Below are positions 12,156 through 23,979 of a DNA stretch of 64,000 nucleotides, in pieces (positions within the stretch are counted from its first letter, which is position 1; each line of letters starts with the position of its first letter). This DNA is from Apiospora phragmitis. Taxonomy: Eukaryota; Ascomycota; Sordariomycetes; Amphisphaeriales; Apiosporaceae. The stretch covers positions 5,436,501 through 5,500,500 of the forward strand of contig JAQQWL010000006.1 in assembly GCA_038363925.1 (NCBI GenBank), read 5' to 3'. Position numbers and translations under genes: made by a program. Under the pieces are notes generated by a model that saw only the letters and a program-made list of their open reading frames with translations, searched no databases and had not been told where the DNA came from.

Positions 12156-13570
12156 ATGCATACACTCAGCTTCACTGCGGTCTCCGCGGCCATTCTAGTC
12201 AGCTTGGGTAAGCGGGACACCATTCAATCAGGCAATTGGGAAGTGCCACTTCTAACCAATTAACCTTTTATTCATAGTCCATGGCCAGACGGTTTGCCCA
12301 GGCGTGCCAGCGGCCAAGTACCCCTACAAGCTCGCCGAGGGCTGGTCCGCCGTCAAAGTCGCCGACGGACTGGAGTCGCCGCGCCACATGGCCATCGACA
12401 AGCAAGGCCGCCTCCTGGTCGCGGAGCAGGGCAAGGGCCTCAGCCAGCACACCATCGACGCGTCGACGGGCTGCGTCACGGCCAGTCAGGCGCTCGTGGA
12501 CGACACCACGCTCAACCACGGCATCTACTTCAACCCGGACGGCCTCACGCTGTACGCGAGCAGCGCCTTCGGCGTCTTCCGCTGGGCCTACGACCCGGCC
12601 ACGGGCGCTATTGACGCCGACAGCCGCACCACGCTCGTCACCAACATGTCGACGAGCGGCCACACCACCCGGACCTTGATCATCCCGCCCAGCAAGCCGA
12701 ACTTGCTCGTCGTGTCTGTGGGGTCGGACGGCAACTTCGACATGGCTGCTGTGGACCCCGCCGTGGGCCGAGCCATCGTTAAGGTGTTCGACATCAGCAC
12801 CGTCCCCGAGGTGGATACATCTATGCCGATGACGGTTGGGCTGCTGGCCACGGTCTGCGCAATGAAGTCGGTCTGGCCTTTGATGGGAATGAGAGGTGAT
12901 TACTGCCTAACATTATCCGAGTTACGAATCGCCCTCTTACTGATCTGCAATGCATAATAGACTATGGGGCGTGGAGAACAGCGGTGACGAGCTGGAGCGT
13001 GTCATCAACGGCACCTCGACGGACATCCACCAGAACAACCCGGCCGAGAAGCTCAACTACCTCGGCGACGTCTCGATCCCCAACACGCAGTGGTACGGCT
13101 ACCCGACCTGCTGGGCCGTGGGCGAGCCGGCCGAGATCAAGGACGCGTCGTTCGAGATCGGCGACCAGATGATCCAGGCGCCCAACAGCACCTTCGACGA
13201 CAGCCACTGCGCCGAGCTGGTCAAGCCGCCGGCCATGACGTTCGAGGCCCACCAGGCGCCGCTCGACAGCAAGTTCGACGCCGCGTCGGAGAACCTGTAC
13301 GTCGCGCTGCACGGCAGCTGGAACCGCGACCCGCCCCAGGGCTACAAGCTTGTTGTCGTGCCCTTCACGACCCAGGCGGACGGCTCGTACCGGCCCGTCG
13401 CGGACCGCAAAACGAAGCGCGGCTACACTGATGTGCTGTACCCCGAGAGCGAGGCCGCGTGCTCGTCGACAAGCTGCACCCGGCCTTGTGGGCTGGTGTG
13501 GGATGCGGCGGGGCGGCTCTACATGACGAGTGACACGTCGGGCGAGATCTTCTTGCTGAGCAAAGCCTAG
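12156..13570 (+). CDS. secreted PQQ-type sugar dehydrogenase (AA12 / sorbosone dehydrogenase-like), one frameshift
   Basis: Exons are 12156-12207, 12278-12895 and 12961-13570. The first encodes a signal peptide (MHTLSFTAVSAAILVSLVHG) that continues into QTVCPG. The body is a six-bladed beta-propeller type sequence with ESPRHMAID, NHGIYFNPDGLTLYASS, a VSVGSDGNFD block and LYVALHGSWNRDPPQGYK, all features of soluble PQQ-dependent glucose/sorbosone dehydrogenases, CAZy family AA12 in fungi. Such enzymes oxidise pyranoses and pass electrons to lytic polysaccharide monooxygenases. The frame breaks at about 12810: after VFDISTVPE one G seems missing from a G run, and the expected GYIYADDGWAAGHGLRNEVG lies in the next frame. 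With one base restored the product is 426 residues. All splice phases agree with that reading. Confidence 0.85.
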
Positions 13571-13841
13571 GGAGAGAAATATGGAATGGACCGCAGTTAC
13601 TGCTGATACTATACCCTGAGAAACTTGGTAATTGCTCAATGCAAGCATGATTATTCGGCAGCCAGGCGAAGTATTGATCACCACGGCAGATCTTGGGGTA
13701 TTCCCGGGAAAGTAATGAATGTAAATATCTATGTAACTAAGGAATGAAACGAAGCCACCCATGGATGCCCAATCTATGAACCCTCATATCCTCAAGTGTG
13801 AAATATCAAGCCCTGCTTGAACAATCAAAGCTTATGCTACT

Positions 13842-15520
13842 CTAGTTGACGACGTAGAAGGTGAAGTGGAGGCAGTTGTTCTTGCTGGCGACGTCGGGCA
13901 CGCCGGTGCCGCCCTTGATGTAGGCCTTGGCGGAGCCCAGGACCTTGTACTCGTAGTCGACGGCGACCTGGTTGCCGCCCGGGTGGATCCAGTTGCCCTC
14001 GGTGCTGGCGAGCACCTTCTCGCCACTCTTGGGCTTCTTGTCCAGCGCGGCCTGAGGCGCGCCCTTGACGATGTCCTGCGTGAACCCGTTGGACACGTTG
14101 GTCCCGTCGGTCGACGCCACCGTCGCGGCGCCGTCGCAACCCTGTTGCAGGGAGATGTCGCCGTGCGCTTTCCCGTCGTTGGCGGCTTTGACTTGGAACT
14201 CGCCCCAGGTCGCGGGGATCTCGTTGCCGCGCTGCACGCGGCCTTTGAAGGCGGTCGTCAGGGAGACGAAGACGGTCGCATTGGGGCCGACTTCGACGTC
14301 TTTGAGGGGGTGGTCGAAGTTGGCGCCGGCGGTGCCGTCGCCGTTCCAGTAGTTGTCGTAGAAGTAGTAGCGGTGGGTCTTGGGGGATTTGTTGGTGAGT
14401 TGGATGCCGGGGCCTAGGGCGGCGGCGGCGGTGGTGCTGATGGTCTGTTCCTCCTCGGCGGCGACCTCTCCTTCCTCCTTGGGAGCTTTAGCATCGGTTT
14501 CAACTGCCGTTTCACGGACGAGAGGAACTTGGTCGTTGTTATCCTCTCCGATACTGGCGGCGGCGAAACCCTCCACGCTTTGACCGGTAAAGGGCTTGTT
14601 TGGGTCAGGGGCGGCGTTTCCGTCCTGGGATGAGGTTTAGTTACATGGCCATAAGGGAAGGGAAGAAATCAAATTAACTGAGATGACTCACGCTGTAGAC
14701 GATCAATATGTCCTTACTTCCCACGCCGGCCTTGCTCTGCTTGTCGTCTTCGGGGTTGCCCTTTCCACCGGCCCTGGAAGTGAAGCAATATTAATCAGTC
14801 ATACAAATTCGATGATGAGAGAGGGAGGTATTCTGTGGGGAAGGAAAAGAAACAAAACGGGAGAAGAAATAGGACTGACCAAGAACCGACGCCGATATAA
14901 GTGCGGCCATTAGCGAAAATCCGAACAAACTGCTCGAGCGGCTGGAACTCCTTGGGCGCGCCGATGCGCTCGACGTTGCCGCTGCCGTCGAGCGTGACGT
15001 GGCCCTTGAGCTGGTCGCGCTTCTGCTGGGCGAGGGCGTGCCAGGCCTTGTTGCAGGCCTGCATGAAGGTCTCGTGGCCCTTGAACTTGCCCGGCGGGTC
15101 CCCGACCTGCTGGCACGTCATGTTGCCGCCGGCGCCGACGATGTTGCTGATGTCGACCGTGTCGTTACCCTGCCAGCCGGCCTTGGTGATCTCGCACTGC
15201 TCGCCGATGACGTTGTCGTGGACGGCGATGATGGCGCCTGAGGTGCCGTCTTTGGCTTCGATGTTGGCTCTGTAGGGGGAGGGGTAATTATCATTATAAT
15301 TAGCAGACTTTCTCAAAACACCAAATATTGTTTGGAATGGTGGTAAATAAGCAGAATCATCCCTTCGTGTGGAGAGAAGGGAGATGAAAAGGGGCTGGTG
15401 CTAGTTTTACTCACTGGCTGTTGGCAGCGATAGTCAGGTCCTTATTGCCATTGTATCCATGGCATTGGAAGGTCTGGGGTGACCCGACCTGTTTTTGATT
15501 CTAAGGTAGTGGATAGCCAT
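13842..15520 (-). CDS. two-repeat protein of unknown function, one frameshift near the start
   Basis: Four exons fit in phase: 15520-15415, 15269-14880, 14773-14692 and 14624-13842. The total is 453 residues if one base is restored in exon 1 near 15477. There is no signal peptide. The two halves look alike: each opens with a short strand plus Asn/Lys-Ser (RIKNRSG..., QLTNKSPKTHRYYFYDNYW), has a Gly/Asn/Asp-rich middle with a cysteine (EQCEITKAGW, LQQGCDGAATVAS), and ends with strand-like segments. I read this as a duplicated beta-sandwich domain joined by an acidic Glu/Ala-rich linker at about 14430-14530. No family name can be given. A TATA box sits 75 bp upstream of the ATG. Exon 2 uses a less usual GTCAGT donor. 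Confidence 0.7.
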
Positions 15521-16441
15521 ATTGAATAATGTTCGCTTGTTATGTTGGGTGTGTTATATTTCGAGTCAAGGTCAGTGGCTGCGGCTGGAGCCCCTTTATA
15601 CCCCTTGGCCCTGGGCTTCGCCCCAGAGTTCATGCGTGTCATCATCGCTTCGATGCATCTAGGACACTTACCCCTGGTCTGGACTCAATTCCAAACATTT
15701 CTTACCTTCACCGACAATCTGGGGCTTAGAACATGTGGTTCACAATGAATCGTCATGGGTTCCTTTTCGAGGCAGCGACTAGGTCATAAGTGGCCGTTGT
15801 TGCCTCGAAGGAATACGCCAATGGACGCGCGTGAACTGTCCTAGATATAATATCATGTCAGATATACAGCAATATACGGCCATTTTACTATGAGAAGTTT
15901 CTCACCGGAGGCGGAAAGCGGCGGCCTACACCGACCAGGCTCCAGGTTTGCTTGATGAATTCTTACCAAAAAAGGCCACTTATTGCCCGAATTGGGAATT
16001 CGCCGTACGTTGTTGGCCTCAGTTACGCCGAACGGGGGCGGCGGCGCTGCTGCGCTACGTCACAGCCGGATTATGTCAGTTCAGCTGCGGTCATTTGAGC
16101 TGAAAAATTACCCCTGGGGTTACATTTCACGTCAGCCTATGAGCGTTGTAGGATCCGGGTCCCTATTTCTTTTAGGGCTGATGATGTGCTTTAGCGCGTT
16201 CAGGGGCCAAGCCACTCAACAGTCATCTGTAGTTGATGTTGTAGACGAGGCTCTACGCGGTGCCGACCAGACATAAATTGAAGCATTCCCAGTAGCAGTA
16301 GAAGGGAAAATCAATCAACAAGGAACACATAAACTACTGTTTGCTACTCAAACCCTGATCGCATTGTTATTTACCTGCCATATCTTTATAGATCAGCCTA
16401 TACTACCCCTATTTCCCCTAACTCACTGCACCTTCGTCAAC
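15521..16441. other. 0.9-kb intergenic region between divergent genes
   Basis: It separates the two-repeat gene (minus) from the GH128-CAP gene (plus). Besides the TATA box listed separately, no coding or structural feature is supported. The 97-codon ORF at 15983-16276 has no recognisable pattern. Confidence 0.5.
15591..15600 (-). promoter_or_regulatory. TATA box of the two-repeat gene
   Basis: On the minus strand the sequence reads TATAAAGGGG, 75 bp upstream of the proposed ATG at 15520, a normal distance for a fungal TATA promoter with a short leader. It supports the chosen start. Confidence 0.6.
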
Positions 16442-18188
16442 ATGGTTATCAAGAAGCGCCAAATCCTCTGGGACTGGACCAACTCGGCCGGCTCAGGGCA
16501 ACCCGGGCGTTCCCCAGAAGCTGGACCAGGTCGGCTTCGGCGCCAACAGCCCCGTTGCTTCTCTGGTCAACTGGAATGCCTGGGTCCCCCCAGAGTTAAA
16601 TGGCCGCGTGCCATTCCGCCCATGGTCCGTGAGCTGTCCAGCGCTTCGGGGAACGACTGGAGCATCATCCAGAATAACAACTTCCCCATAATTTTGTTCT
16701 TCAACGAGCCTGAGCGCCACGGGATCACCCCGGAGCAGGCGAAGGATATGTGGCTCAAGCAGATGATTCCTCTCCGGAAGAACAAGGGGAGAAAGCTCGG
16801 GTCCCGGCCGTTGCCTCTGTAAGTACAAACTCACATCTTTGGATGTTGGATGCAACTCTGGGTCGACTAACACATGTGACACCTAGGACGAAAATGGTCG
16901 CAAGTGGATCGAGAAGTTCATGTCGCTTATTCCCAACGACAAGCCCGACTACCTCTGCCTCCACTACTACTCAAACAACGCCGACGAGGCCATCAAGTAC
17001 ATCACCGACATGCACAACAAATGGAACAAGATCCCCGTCGTAAGTTGTGCTACGAACCCCCCCTTTATATGCTTCTAACCACTTACTTACTTACTTACTT
17101 ACTTACCCCGTGTGACAGATGGTCACCGAGATCGCCTGCATCGACCGCAACTACCAGAACGTCCTCAAGTTCACCGCCAAGGTCTGCAACTGGATGGACC
17201 AGCAGAGCTGGGTCGCCGAGTACGGCCTCTTCGACTTCCAGCGCACCGTCGCTGACGACTTCGTCAGCCCCGCCGCGCAGCTCATGGACGCTAACGGCAA
17301 CTTCACCGAGCTGGGTAAGAAGTACTGCCACGAGCAGCCGATGAAGGGGCCCGGCGGCAAGGCCTTGATGACCGAGTCGGTCCCTGAAGAAGTAGCAGGC
17401 GCGGTTGGCGTGCACTCCCTCGCCGCGGTTGAGGAGCAGCCAGAGGCGGCTAACGGGGCTGAAGCCGATGCGCAGCTGATCGAGCCATTGGCCCACGAGG
17501 AAGGGAAGGCCGCCGTCAGTGCTGCTGCTGTCGGGGACGAGACCAAGGAAGAGCCATCCATCAGTATCATGGCGATCTCGCAAGATGCCCAGAAGGCCCT
17601 CAACCTCCACAACAACAAGCGCAAGGGCAAGGGTCTTAAGGCCCTTGCTTGGGACGACAAGCTGGCCTCCAACGCTACCGCGTACGCGAAGGTGTTGGCC
17701 CCAGAAGGGAAAGATGGAGCACTCGCCTGGCGACCAGCGCCCCAACCAGGGCGAGAACCTCGCTTCGTAAGTAGTAGTGGAAACTTGCGCTCATCCCCTC
17801 TCCCCCCAATTTCTATCTTCCACAAAACAATCACCTATGACAAAAGAAATACGACTAATATGAACATGTACTACATACAGTGGGGGCGGCAACCTGAGCC
17901 TCGAGAGTTCAGCCAAGTTGTGGCTGGATGAGGAGCCTAACTACCACGGCGAGGTCATCCCGCAGGGCAACTTTAGCTCGTACGGCCACTACAGTAAGCT
18001 TGACTACCACCCTTAGATTTTTGTACCAGTATGACGTGGACTAATGTTGATATTCCCTTAATTAGCCCAGTGTGTGTGGAAGTCTACCACCAAGCTCGGC
18101 ATGGGCTCGGCCAAGGGCTCCAACGGCCAACCTACGTTGTCGGCCGCTACCCCCCCCTGGAAACGTTACTGGCCAGAAGCCTTACTAG
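16442..18188 (+). CDS. GH128 glycoside hydrolase fused to a CAP (SCP/PR-1) domain, several frameshifts
   Basis: Exons are 16442-16818, 16887-17039, 17119-17766, 17881-17993 and 18066-18188. The N-terminal ~270 residues are an Asl1-like GH128 catalytic domain (fungal beta-1,3-glucanases): KRQILWDWTN at the start, LVNWNAWVPPEL, FFNEPER (general acid/base Glu), then VTEIACIDR (nucleophile Glu) and NWMDQQSWVAEYG. An Ala/Glu-rich linker follows. The last ~150 residues are a CAP domain with LHNNKRK, GENLA and HYTQCVWKST. The usual Cys of the second CAP signature is Gly here. No signal peptide is visible at the chosen start. I count six one-base shifts (about 16495, 16618, 16800, 17710, 18133 and 18160), mostly in G or C runs; the corrected length is 471 residues. 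Splice sites and motifs are otherwise intact. Confidence 0.8.
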
Positions 18189-18883
18189 CATCGGAACTTG
18201 GATATTGATTTGATTTATGGATTTGATAACGTTCTTTTCTAACTTAAGTAGATATATATCTCTCTCTCGAAAGCACCACTCCTTTAGTTTCATTCAATAG
18301 CAAGCTGTATATACCTGCGCGCTCTCCTACCTTGTCAGATGACGACTGTACACATATATTAAACATACAAGAATAATGGCGCTTTCAAACAGCCCACAAG
18401 AATTAACATGTCCTTTTCCCTCACTTCCTTGCCCTTACGCTATCGCCCCGTGTCGGAGAGATAATTCTGAACTTTGCGATAGCAGCATGTAGGGGGTTTC
18501 TTTGTGTGAGGACAAGGATGGTCTTCTTTGCTTCAGGTCAATGAAGGGTTGTATTTCCATTGCTCTTAGCGTTGAATAATACCTTGTTGCTATACTAAGA
18601 GAACTGTCGAATTGTTTTACATATAGGATTGGGATGGCCGCCGACTCGCGCGTAGCCCCTTTTACAAACGGAGCCGACTGTCTCCAGACTTCCCCAAACA
18701 TCGCGGTGGGAAACACCGCATGCTACCACTAAAGACGGTTTCAGGCCAAGGAGAGTATCCAAGATCGAAACCGTGCTGAAACTAACCGAACGTTCTTGTG
18801 ATGCAAAGAGGCTCTGGGAGACCAGTGGCAGAGGGTCTTGGGGAGGCGGATACCCTCCGCAAGGCCGTGAGGTAAAGTTACCC
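18189..18883. other. 0.7-kb intergenic region
   Basis: Sequence between the GH128-CAP gene and the amidoligase gene. The amidoligase frame stays open upstream to an ATG at 18773, so part of this may be coding if that start is used. Nothing else is recognised. Confidence 0.45.
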
Positions 18884-20139
18884 ATGCAAATTACTCCGCC
18901 CAAGCCCCCCAGACCTACCATGACACACGGGAAAGAGGTCGAGTTTCTCGTCCGTTACGTGCATCAGCTAGCCATTACTGGGACTGACCCGGAGGAGGGT
19001 CTATGTCGAATGCAAGAGGCCAACCCAGGCGTCGTGGTCGTCCCCCTGACGCAAGACGAGGACGATGTAGTCCCGGAAGATTACACAAAGACCCTGAAGA
19101 TGAACGGGGTGGATATAAACCCCCTCGCAAACGCTCATTGGATCAGCCCAGGTAAGGAACGTTCCCGTGCCGAATCATCCTAACTCCAGGTATGCTCTTA
19201 TAGCCGATTACCACCGGTGGACGATAGACGAGGACATCACGGTACGGTCCACGCCGGAAGAGCGACAGCAAGACGTGCCCGCCCCGGGCCAGCGCCAGTT
19301 CGGCTGGTACGGCCTCGAGCTCATCTCGCCCGCGAATCCCAACACGCCCGCGAGCCACCAGGAAATGACCTTCGTCCTCGGCGTCCTGCGGCAAAAGTAC
19401 GGCGACCGCATGCGCGTCAACAACCGCTGCGGCCTACACGTCCACGTCGGCATGGGGCCCGACGCCATCCCCGTCGCGCAGCTGCGGCGCATCGCCGCCC
19501 TGCTGTACGCCGCGGACCCGGTCCTGGCGGTGCTGACCCGCCGCACCGCCAGGACAACAAGTTCTGCCCCTCGGTCCGGCGCCACGGCAACGTGACCTGG
19601 GGCATGACGGCGGCGGTGGCGTCGGCGGACGGGGGGCTCGGCGGCGCGTCATCCGGGAACAGCGGCGTCAGCGGGCCGTGGGACCCCGAGCATCGGGAGG
19701 GCCACAGTCCCACCCGGCTGCGGGCCGCGGTCGCGGAGCTGCTGGCGTGCACCACGGGCTGCGGCGTGTACCGGCTACTACAGTACCGCGACGACAAGGG
19801 CAACTACAACTTCAACAATTATCGCGTGCGGCCGCAGCCCCGGGGTACGTCACGGTCGAGTTCCGGCAGCACGAGGGCACGCTGGACCCGGCGCGGATCG
19901 AGGCCTGGGCGCGGCTGTGCGTGGGGCTGACCGAGTGGGCCGCGTTCAACATGACCGACGACCAGCTCGCGCGGGTGGTGACCGCCACCGAGTGGGTGGA
20001 ACAGCGGCAGAGCCAGAACCCGCAGCCGCAGCAGCAGGGGCTCGTCGACTTGCTGCGCCGGGACGCGCTCCGGCATTTGCTGGAGCTGGCGGGGCTAGGT
20101 GAGTTCGTGCCTTTCTATGGGTTGCAGCGGCAGCAGTAA
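18884..20139 (+). CDS. putative amidoligase (COOH-NH2 ligase fold), two frameshifts
   Basis: Exon 1 is 18884-19151 and exon 2 is 19204-20139; the 52-bp intron has a CTAAC branch-point-like site, and the junction joins WISP to ADYHRW. Family features are an N-terminal GKEVEFLV strand, WYGLELISPANPN, and VNNRCGLHVHVGMG, whose His-Val-His is the hallmark of the Amidoligase_2 family of glutamine-synthetase-like COOH-NH2 ligases. These are thought to ligate amino groups to peptide carboxylates; fungal members have no assigned substrate. Frames change near 19540 and near 19835, each explained by one missing base; the corrected length is 401 residues. Starts at 18773 or 18920 are also possible. No clear partner gene lies next to it. 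Confidence 0.75.
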
Positions 20140-20362
20140 GCTGGAATTGCAGCCTATGAATTTCCAAGAAGTGATTGATCTGATAACTGGTAAGACTGCC
20201 CAAGATTGTCATGCGCGTTTGTTTTTATTGCATAAGGCCTCTAGGTGTTATTGCATCTACTACTATAAAACTAATTTCATCTGATTAACTTTACCGATAT
20301 TTTAGATAATATACACATGTAAATCATTGTTAAATAAAAATGAGTCTCCCCTTCCTAATGAG

Positions 20363-21333
20363 CTATCGTATCGCATGTATTTCATGGCCAAGTGGCACTT
20401 CGCTCTCACCCGAGTCACCACTATCAATCTTAATATCTTCAACATCATATGGATAGTCTTCCAACTCGTCAGCATCGTCGCGCTCGGGGTTGCTCCCGTC
20501 GATAAATTCCATATTGAGACCCGCGGCCCGTGTCGCCCGGAAGCTCTTCTCCAGTTGGTCGCCGCTGACAATCCCCTCGTACTCAAGCTCAAAGGTTTCG
20601 CACACGTGTACCTCGATCGTCCGGAGCCCGGGGAACTGTTCGGCGCGGACCGTCTCGATCGACGCGGGCAGCATCTCTCGGACACGCGTCGCACACTCGC
20701 TCTGCTCGGAATCCGACGGATCCCCCGCGTCCTCTTGACGGCGGGCCGTGCCTTCGGCAAGGCAGACGACGTCTTCTCCGAACACAAAGGGCAGCGAGAT
20801 CTCGAGCACTTGGAGCTTGGTGAACGCGGCGAACGACATGGGCTTTACGTCCTCATCTTGGCTGTCTGGGCCGAAGTTGGAGTAGTTTTGGGTGATGGAT
20901 ATCTCCTTGAGCGTGTCCTTCTGGTGCTCCAGCGACCTCTGGAGCGACTCGGTGCGGATGTGGACCCAATTCCTGTAGACCGGGTGGTGATCGTTTGTCA
21001 GTGATTATCAACTAGGCTAAAAAAAGAAAAAAGAAAAGACACAAGAAGAAAAGCCGCCACTCCCTTAAACTACCGCGCATGGGACAGATCATACCGGAAG
21101 ACCTGCAGGGCGCGCGGGGCCTGAAGCAGTACGTCGAGGTGGTCGTGGTGCAGCTGAGTCGAGGGGCCTAGGGACCAACGACTCCACCGTCGACGAAGCT
21201 GGTTCCGGCAACCGGAACTCCACTTCGGGTGTTTCGGTACCGTCCGTGTCGATGTAGCCGGAACTGTAGATGCGCTTCACATTTGGCCACCCACCTGCAA
21301 AGTAAGCAAGACGCCCGGGGCCCGGCTGGTACG
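20363..21333 (-). pseudogene. C-terminal part of a transposon-split F-box gene
   Basis: Coding sequence resumes on the minus strand immediately beyond the transposon: TYQPGPGRLAYFAGGWPNVK, then LHHDHLDVLLQAPRALQVF after a frameshift near 21170, then an intron of unresolved acceptor, then WVHIRTESLQRSLEHQKDTL through to the stop at 20363. Regular Leu spacing and the tail resemble the LRR-like C-terminal half of fungal F-box proteins. The N-terminal half is at 25794-26588 on the same strand. The TA flanking the element on both sides indicates insertion into one gene. The piece has no start of its own. Confidence 0.65.
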
Positions 21334-21335
21334 TA

Positions 21336-21382
21336 ACGTACGTCACCCCATAATTGACCCCCCCTGTAATTGACCCCCCTGT
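21336..21382 (+). repeat. left terminal inverted repeat of the 4.46-kb element
   Basis: It starts ACGTACGTCACCCCATAATT and continues with two copies of a TAATTGACCCCCC unit. It pairs with the right end at 25745-25791 in inverted orientation. The left end keeps G/C where the right has A/T at several places, so the right end is more heavily mutated. Confidence 0.75.
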
Positions 21383-21718
21383 CGACCTCCACCACGATTC
21401 ACCACCATTTCGATTTAAAAAGAGATTTCTTAATAAATTCTAATCCGAATTATTTTATTCTTTTAAATATATAATAATTTATTAATAATGCGTTTATATA
21501 TTAAAAATAATATTTCTATTATTATTTAAAATATAATAAGTAGTAAATTTATTTATAAGGTTATTTTTTATTAAAGTATTTTATAATCTACTTTTATTAA
21601 TCGACTTTACGGTTAATAATTACGTCGAGAATTAAAATCTATTTATTAAAAGCTCTTTTTAATTTAAGAAAAGTATTTAATAAATTAAATTTTAATTTAA
21701 AAAGCCCTTAGCGTTATA

Positions 21719-23715
21719 AGTTAAAGCACCCCCTCACGGGCTACCTCGTTACTAGCCACCGCGTTTTACCCTACGAACGCGTCTTTATACGTGCATCTTA
21801 ATTAAAAGATTTTTTAATTTAATTATTACCTTTTTTTAAATAATTATTACCTTTATTTTTTTCATTTTTTTCTACTCTTTATAATAATATCTTTATTCGA
21901 TATTTAAAAGCGGGTATAAGCTGCCGTGCGCGACGTAAAGCTCGGAGTAGTTATTCGCGAATCCGCCCGTAAATAATTAACCCCTCGATTATATATTTAA
22001 CGCCGTCTCGCCGGTATATTTATTAAAAATAAGTTTAATTGAAATTAGCAGGTTTTATTACTACTTTTAAAAAACGAATTAATATATTAAGCCGTTAATT
22101 AAGCTAAGTTAAGCTTCGCGTTAATATTAATTAAGTTTAAGTTTATAACTTAACGGATATTAAACGCCTTCGAAGCTTTTTATACTTTAAAATAACGATA
22201 ATATACTCGTTTTTTAATTAAAAACGAGTTCGTTAAAACCGTAAGGTTAAAAATAATTAATTATAATCGAGTTAATAAAGTTATAGTAATAAATATTAAC
22301 GTTTTTTCGATAAATTTAATACCTTAGAGTTAATTAATATCCCTTTTAAACGCTTTTATAATACCGACGAAATAAGTATCGGCTAAGGCGTTAGCGGTAA
22401 CTATTAAGTAATTATTAAAGCTACTAGCTATTTAGCCTTTAAAAAAGACGTCGAAAAAGGGGAATAGATTACTACCCTAGAGTATATAGGCTGTAATAAG
22501 GTAGCCCTCTCGCCGCTAGTTATTTTTAAGGGGGCCGACGTTTAAAGCTAGTGGTTTCTAAATTAAAACGGCTATTTTTAAAATAACTAGCGGTTTAAAA
22601 CGTTACTTAAAAGGTGGACTAGTAATATTATAACTTTAAATTAAATTTAAAATATTTTTATCCTTTATATACGGTTTTATTATAATAATAAATAAGTTAT
22701 CCTAATTTATAATAATTATAAATTATATATAAACGATAATTTTTTATAGTTTTATTTTATAAATTATATATAAACGATAATTTTTTATAGTTTTATTTTA
22801 TAAATTATATATAAACGATAATTTTTTATAGTTTTATTTTATAAATTATATTATGATTATATTGTATAAGTTTTAAATATAAGAGTTTTTAATTTATTAA
22901 AAAAAAAGTTAAGGATTATTTTAAAGGGGTATTTAAATACGGTTTTTTGATTAAAGCTTATAAAAATAAATATATTAAAAATATACCGCTAAATTAAAAT
23001 TAACGTATTAATTCTTTTTATAATTAAAAACGTTTAAAAAATAATTAAAGTTTATTCGCGAGATCGCTCGAAGCTGTTATCGTTAAAATACGTTATCTTA
23101 AAAGATATAAAGGTTACCCGGGTACGTTTAAAATTATTAAAAAGAATTAAGAAAGAATTAATACCCGATTTCTTCGTCGAATTAATTTTAAGTACCTATT
23201 AAAATACCTTTTAATAGCTAGGAATTACGAAATAATAATTAAAAATTAATTATTATAAACCTTACTTTTAATTATTTTCTTAACGGCTCTTTATTAAGAG
23301 GGCTAAGAAGGCTTTAAATTAAAGCGTTAATAAAATCGTATATTTCGAAGCTTAAGTCGATTATTTTTAAATTAAACTTAATAATAAAACTATAAAAGTA
23401 TATTAAAAGGTAAGAATCGTACCGGGATAATAATTTATTCGTATAGCTAATATACGCCGGGCTAAACGAAAGCTAAGAGGTAAAGTTATATACGAGGATA
23501 AAGCTAGCGACGTTAAAGTGCTAGGAGGGCCTCGTAACGCTATAAAAGCTATAGAAAATAATAGTACGGAGGCGGAGGACTGTATTATTATTAAAAATAA
23601 CGAAAGATAATATATTTACGTTAATTCTAGCCGTAGAAATAGCTTTAATTATAAGGGTAACGGTAGTTTAATAAAGTAGCCCGTAAAGGGGTGGCTCGTA
23701 AAGGGTGCTTTAACT
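21719..23715 (+). mobile_element. Fot1/pogo-like DNA transposon, copy 1 (RIP-degraded, nested)
   Basis: The 1997-bp element has inverted ends beginning AGTTAAAGCACCC and is flanked by TA (21717-21718 and 23716-23717); length and target fit Fot1-type elements. The transposase ran on the plus strand: near 23430-23610 a C-terminal tail is still readable (RRAKRKLRGKVIYEDKASD, later NAIKAIENNSTEAEDC) up to a stop. Upstream the frame is destroyed. A second copy at 44052-53524 differs mainly by transitions, which is direct evidence for RIP. The element lies inside the 4.46-kb TIR transposon. Confidence 0.8.
22720..22842. repeat. three tandem copies of a 41-bp AT-rich unit
   Basis: Three perfect head-to-tail copies of a 41-bp unit beginning AAATTATATATAAACGATAA, followed by the start of a fourth. 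They lie inside Fot-like copy 1. In copy 2 (about 45030-45130) the matching stretch has fewer and diverged units. Since the three are identical, this expansion is probably later than most of the RIP. Confidence 0.85.
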
Positions 23716-23979
23716 TATTAATATATACGTAAATTAAAAAATTAACTTAACGCGTTTTAACCTTTTATAATAACTTTATATTATTAAGTAAAACTAAATA
23801 AATTTATTTCTTTAACGTTATTTAACTTTATAAAATAAAAAAGTAATATTATATTAACTTTTAACGTATTAATAAAGTATTAATTAAAATAATTAAGTTT
23901 TAATTCTTAATTAAATTATATATATTTTAAATTTAAGTTATTAATATTAAAACAGCTAGATATCTATATTATTTTAAAA

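Noticed and set aside
12268..12663. Long open frames on both strands in GC-rich genes (here and at 13.0-14.6, 19.2-20.1 and 63.6-64.0 kb)
   Set aside because: They are Arg/Ala/Gly-rich shadows of the real frames, a known effect of third-position GC bias.
15983..16276. 97-codon ORF as an additional gene
   Set aside because: No domain or splice evidence, and it lies in the shared promoter region of two divergent genes.
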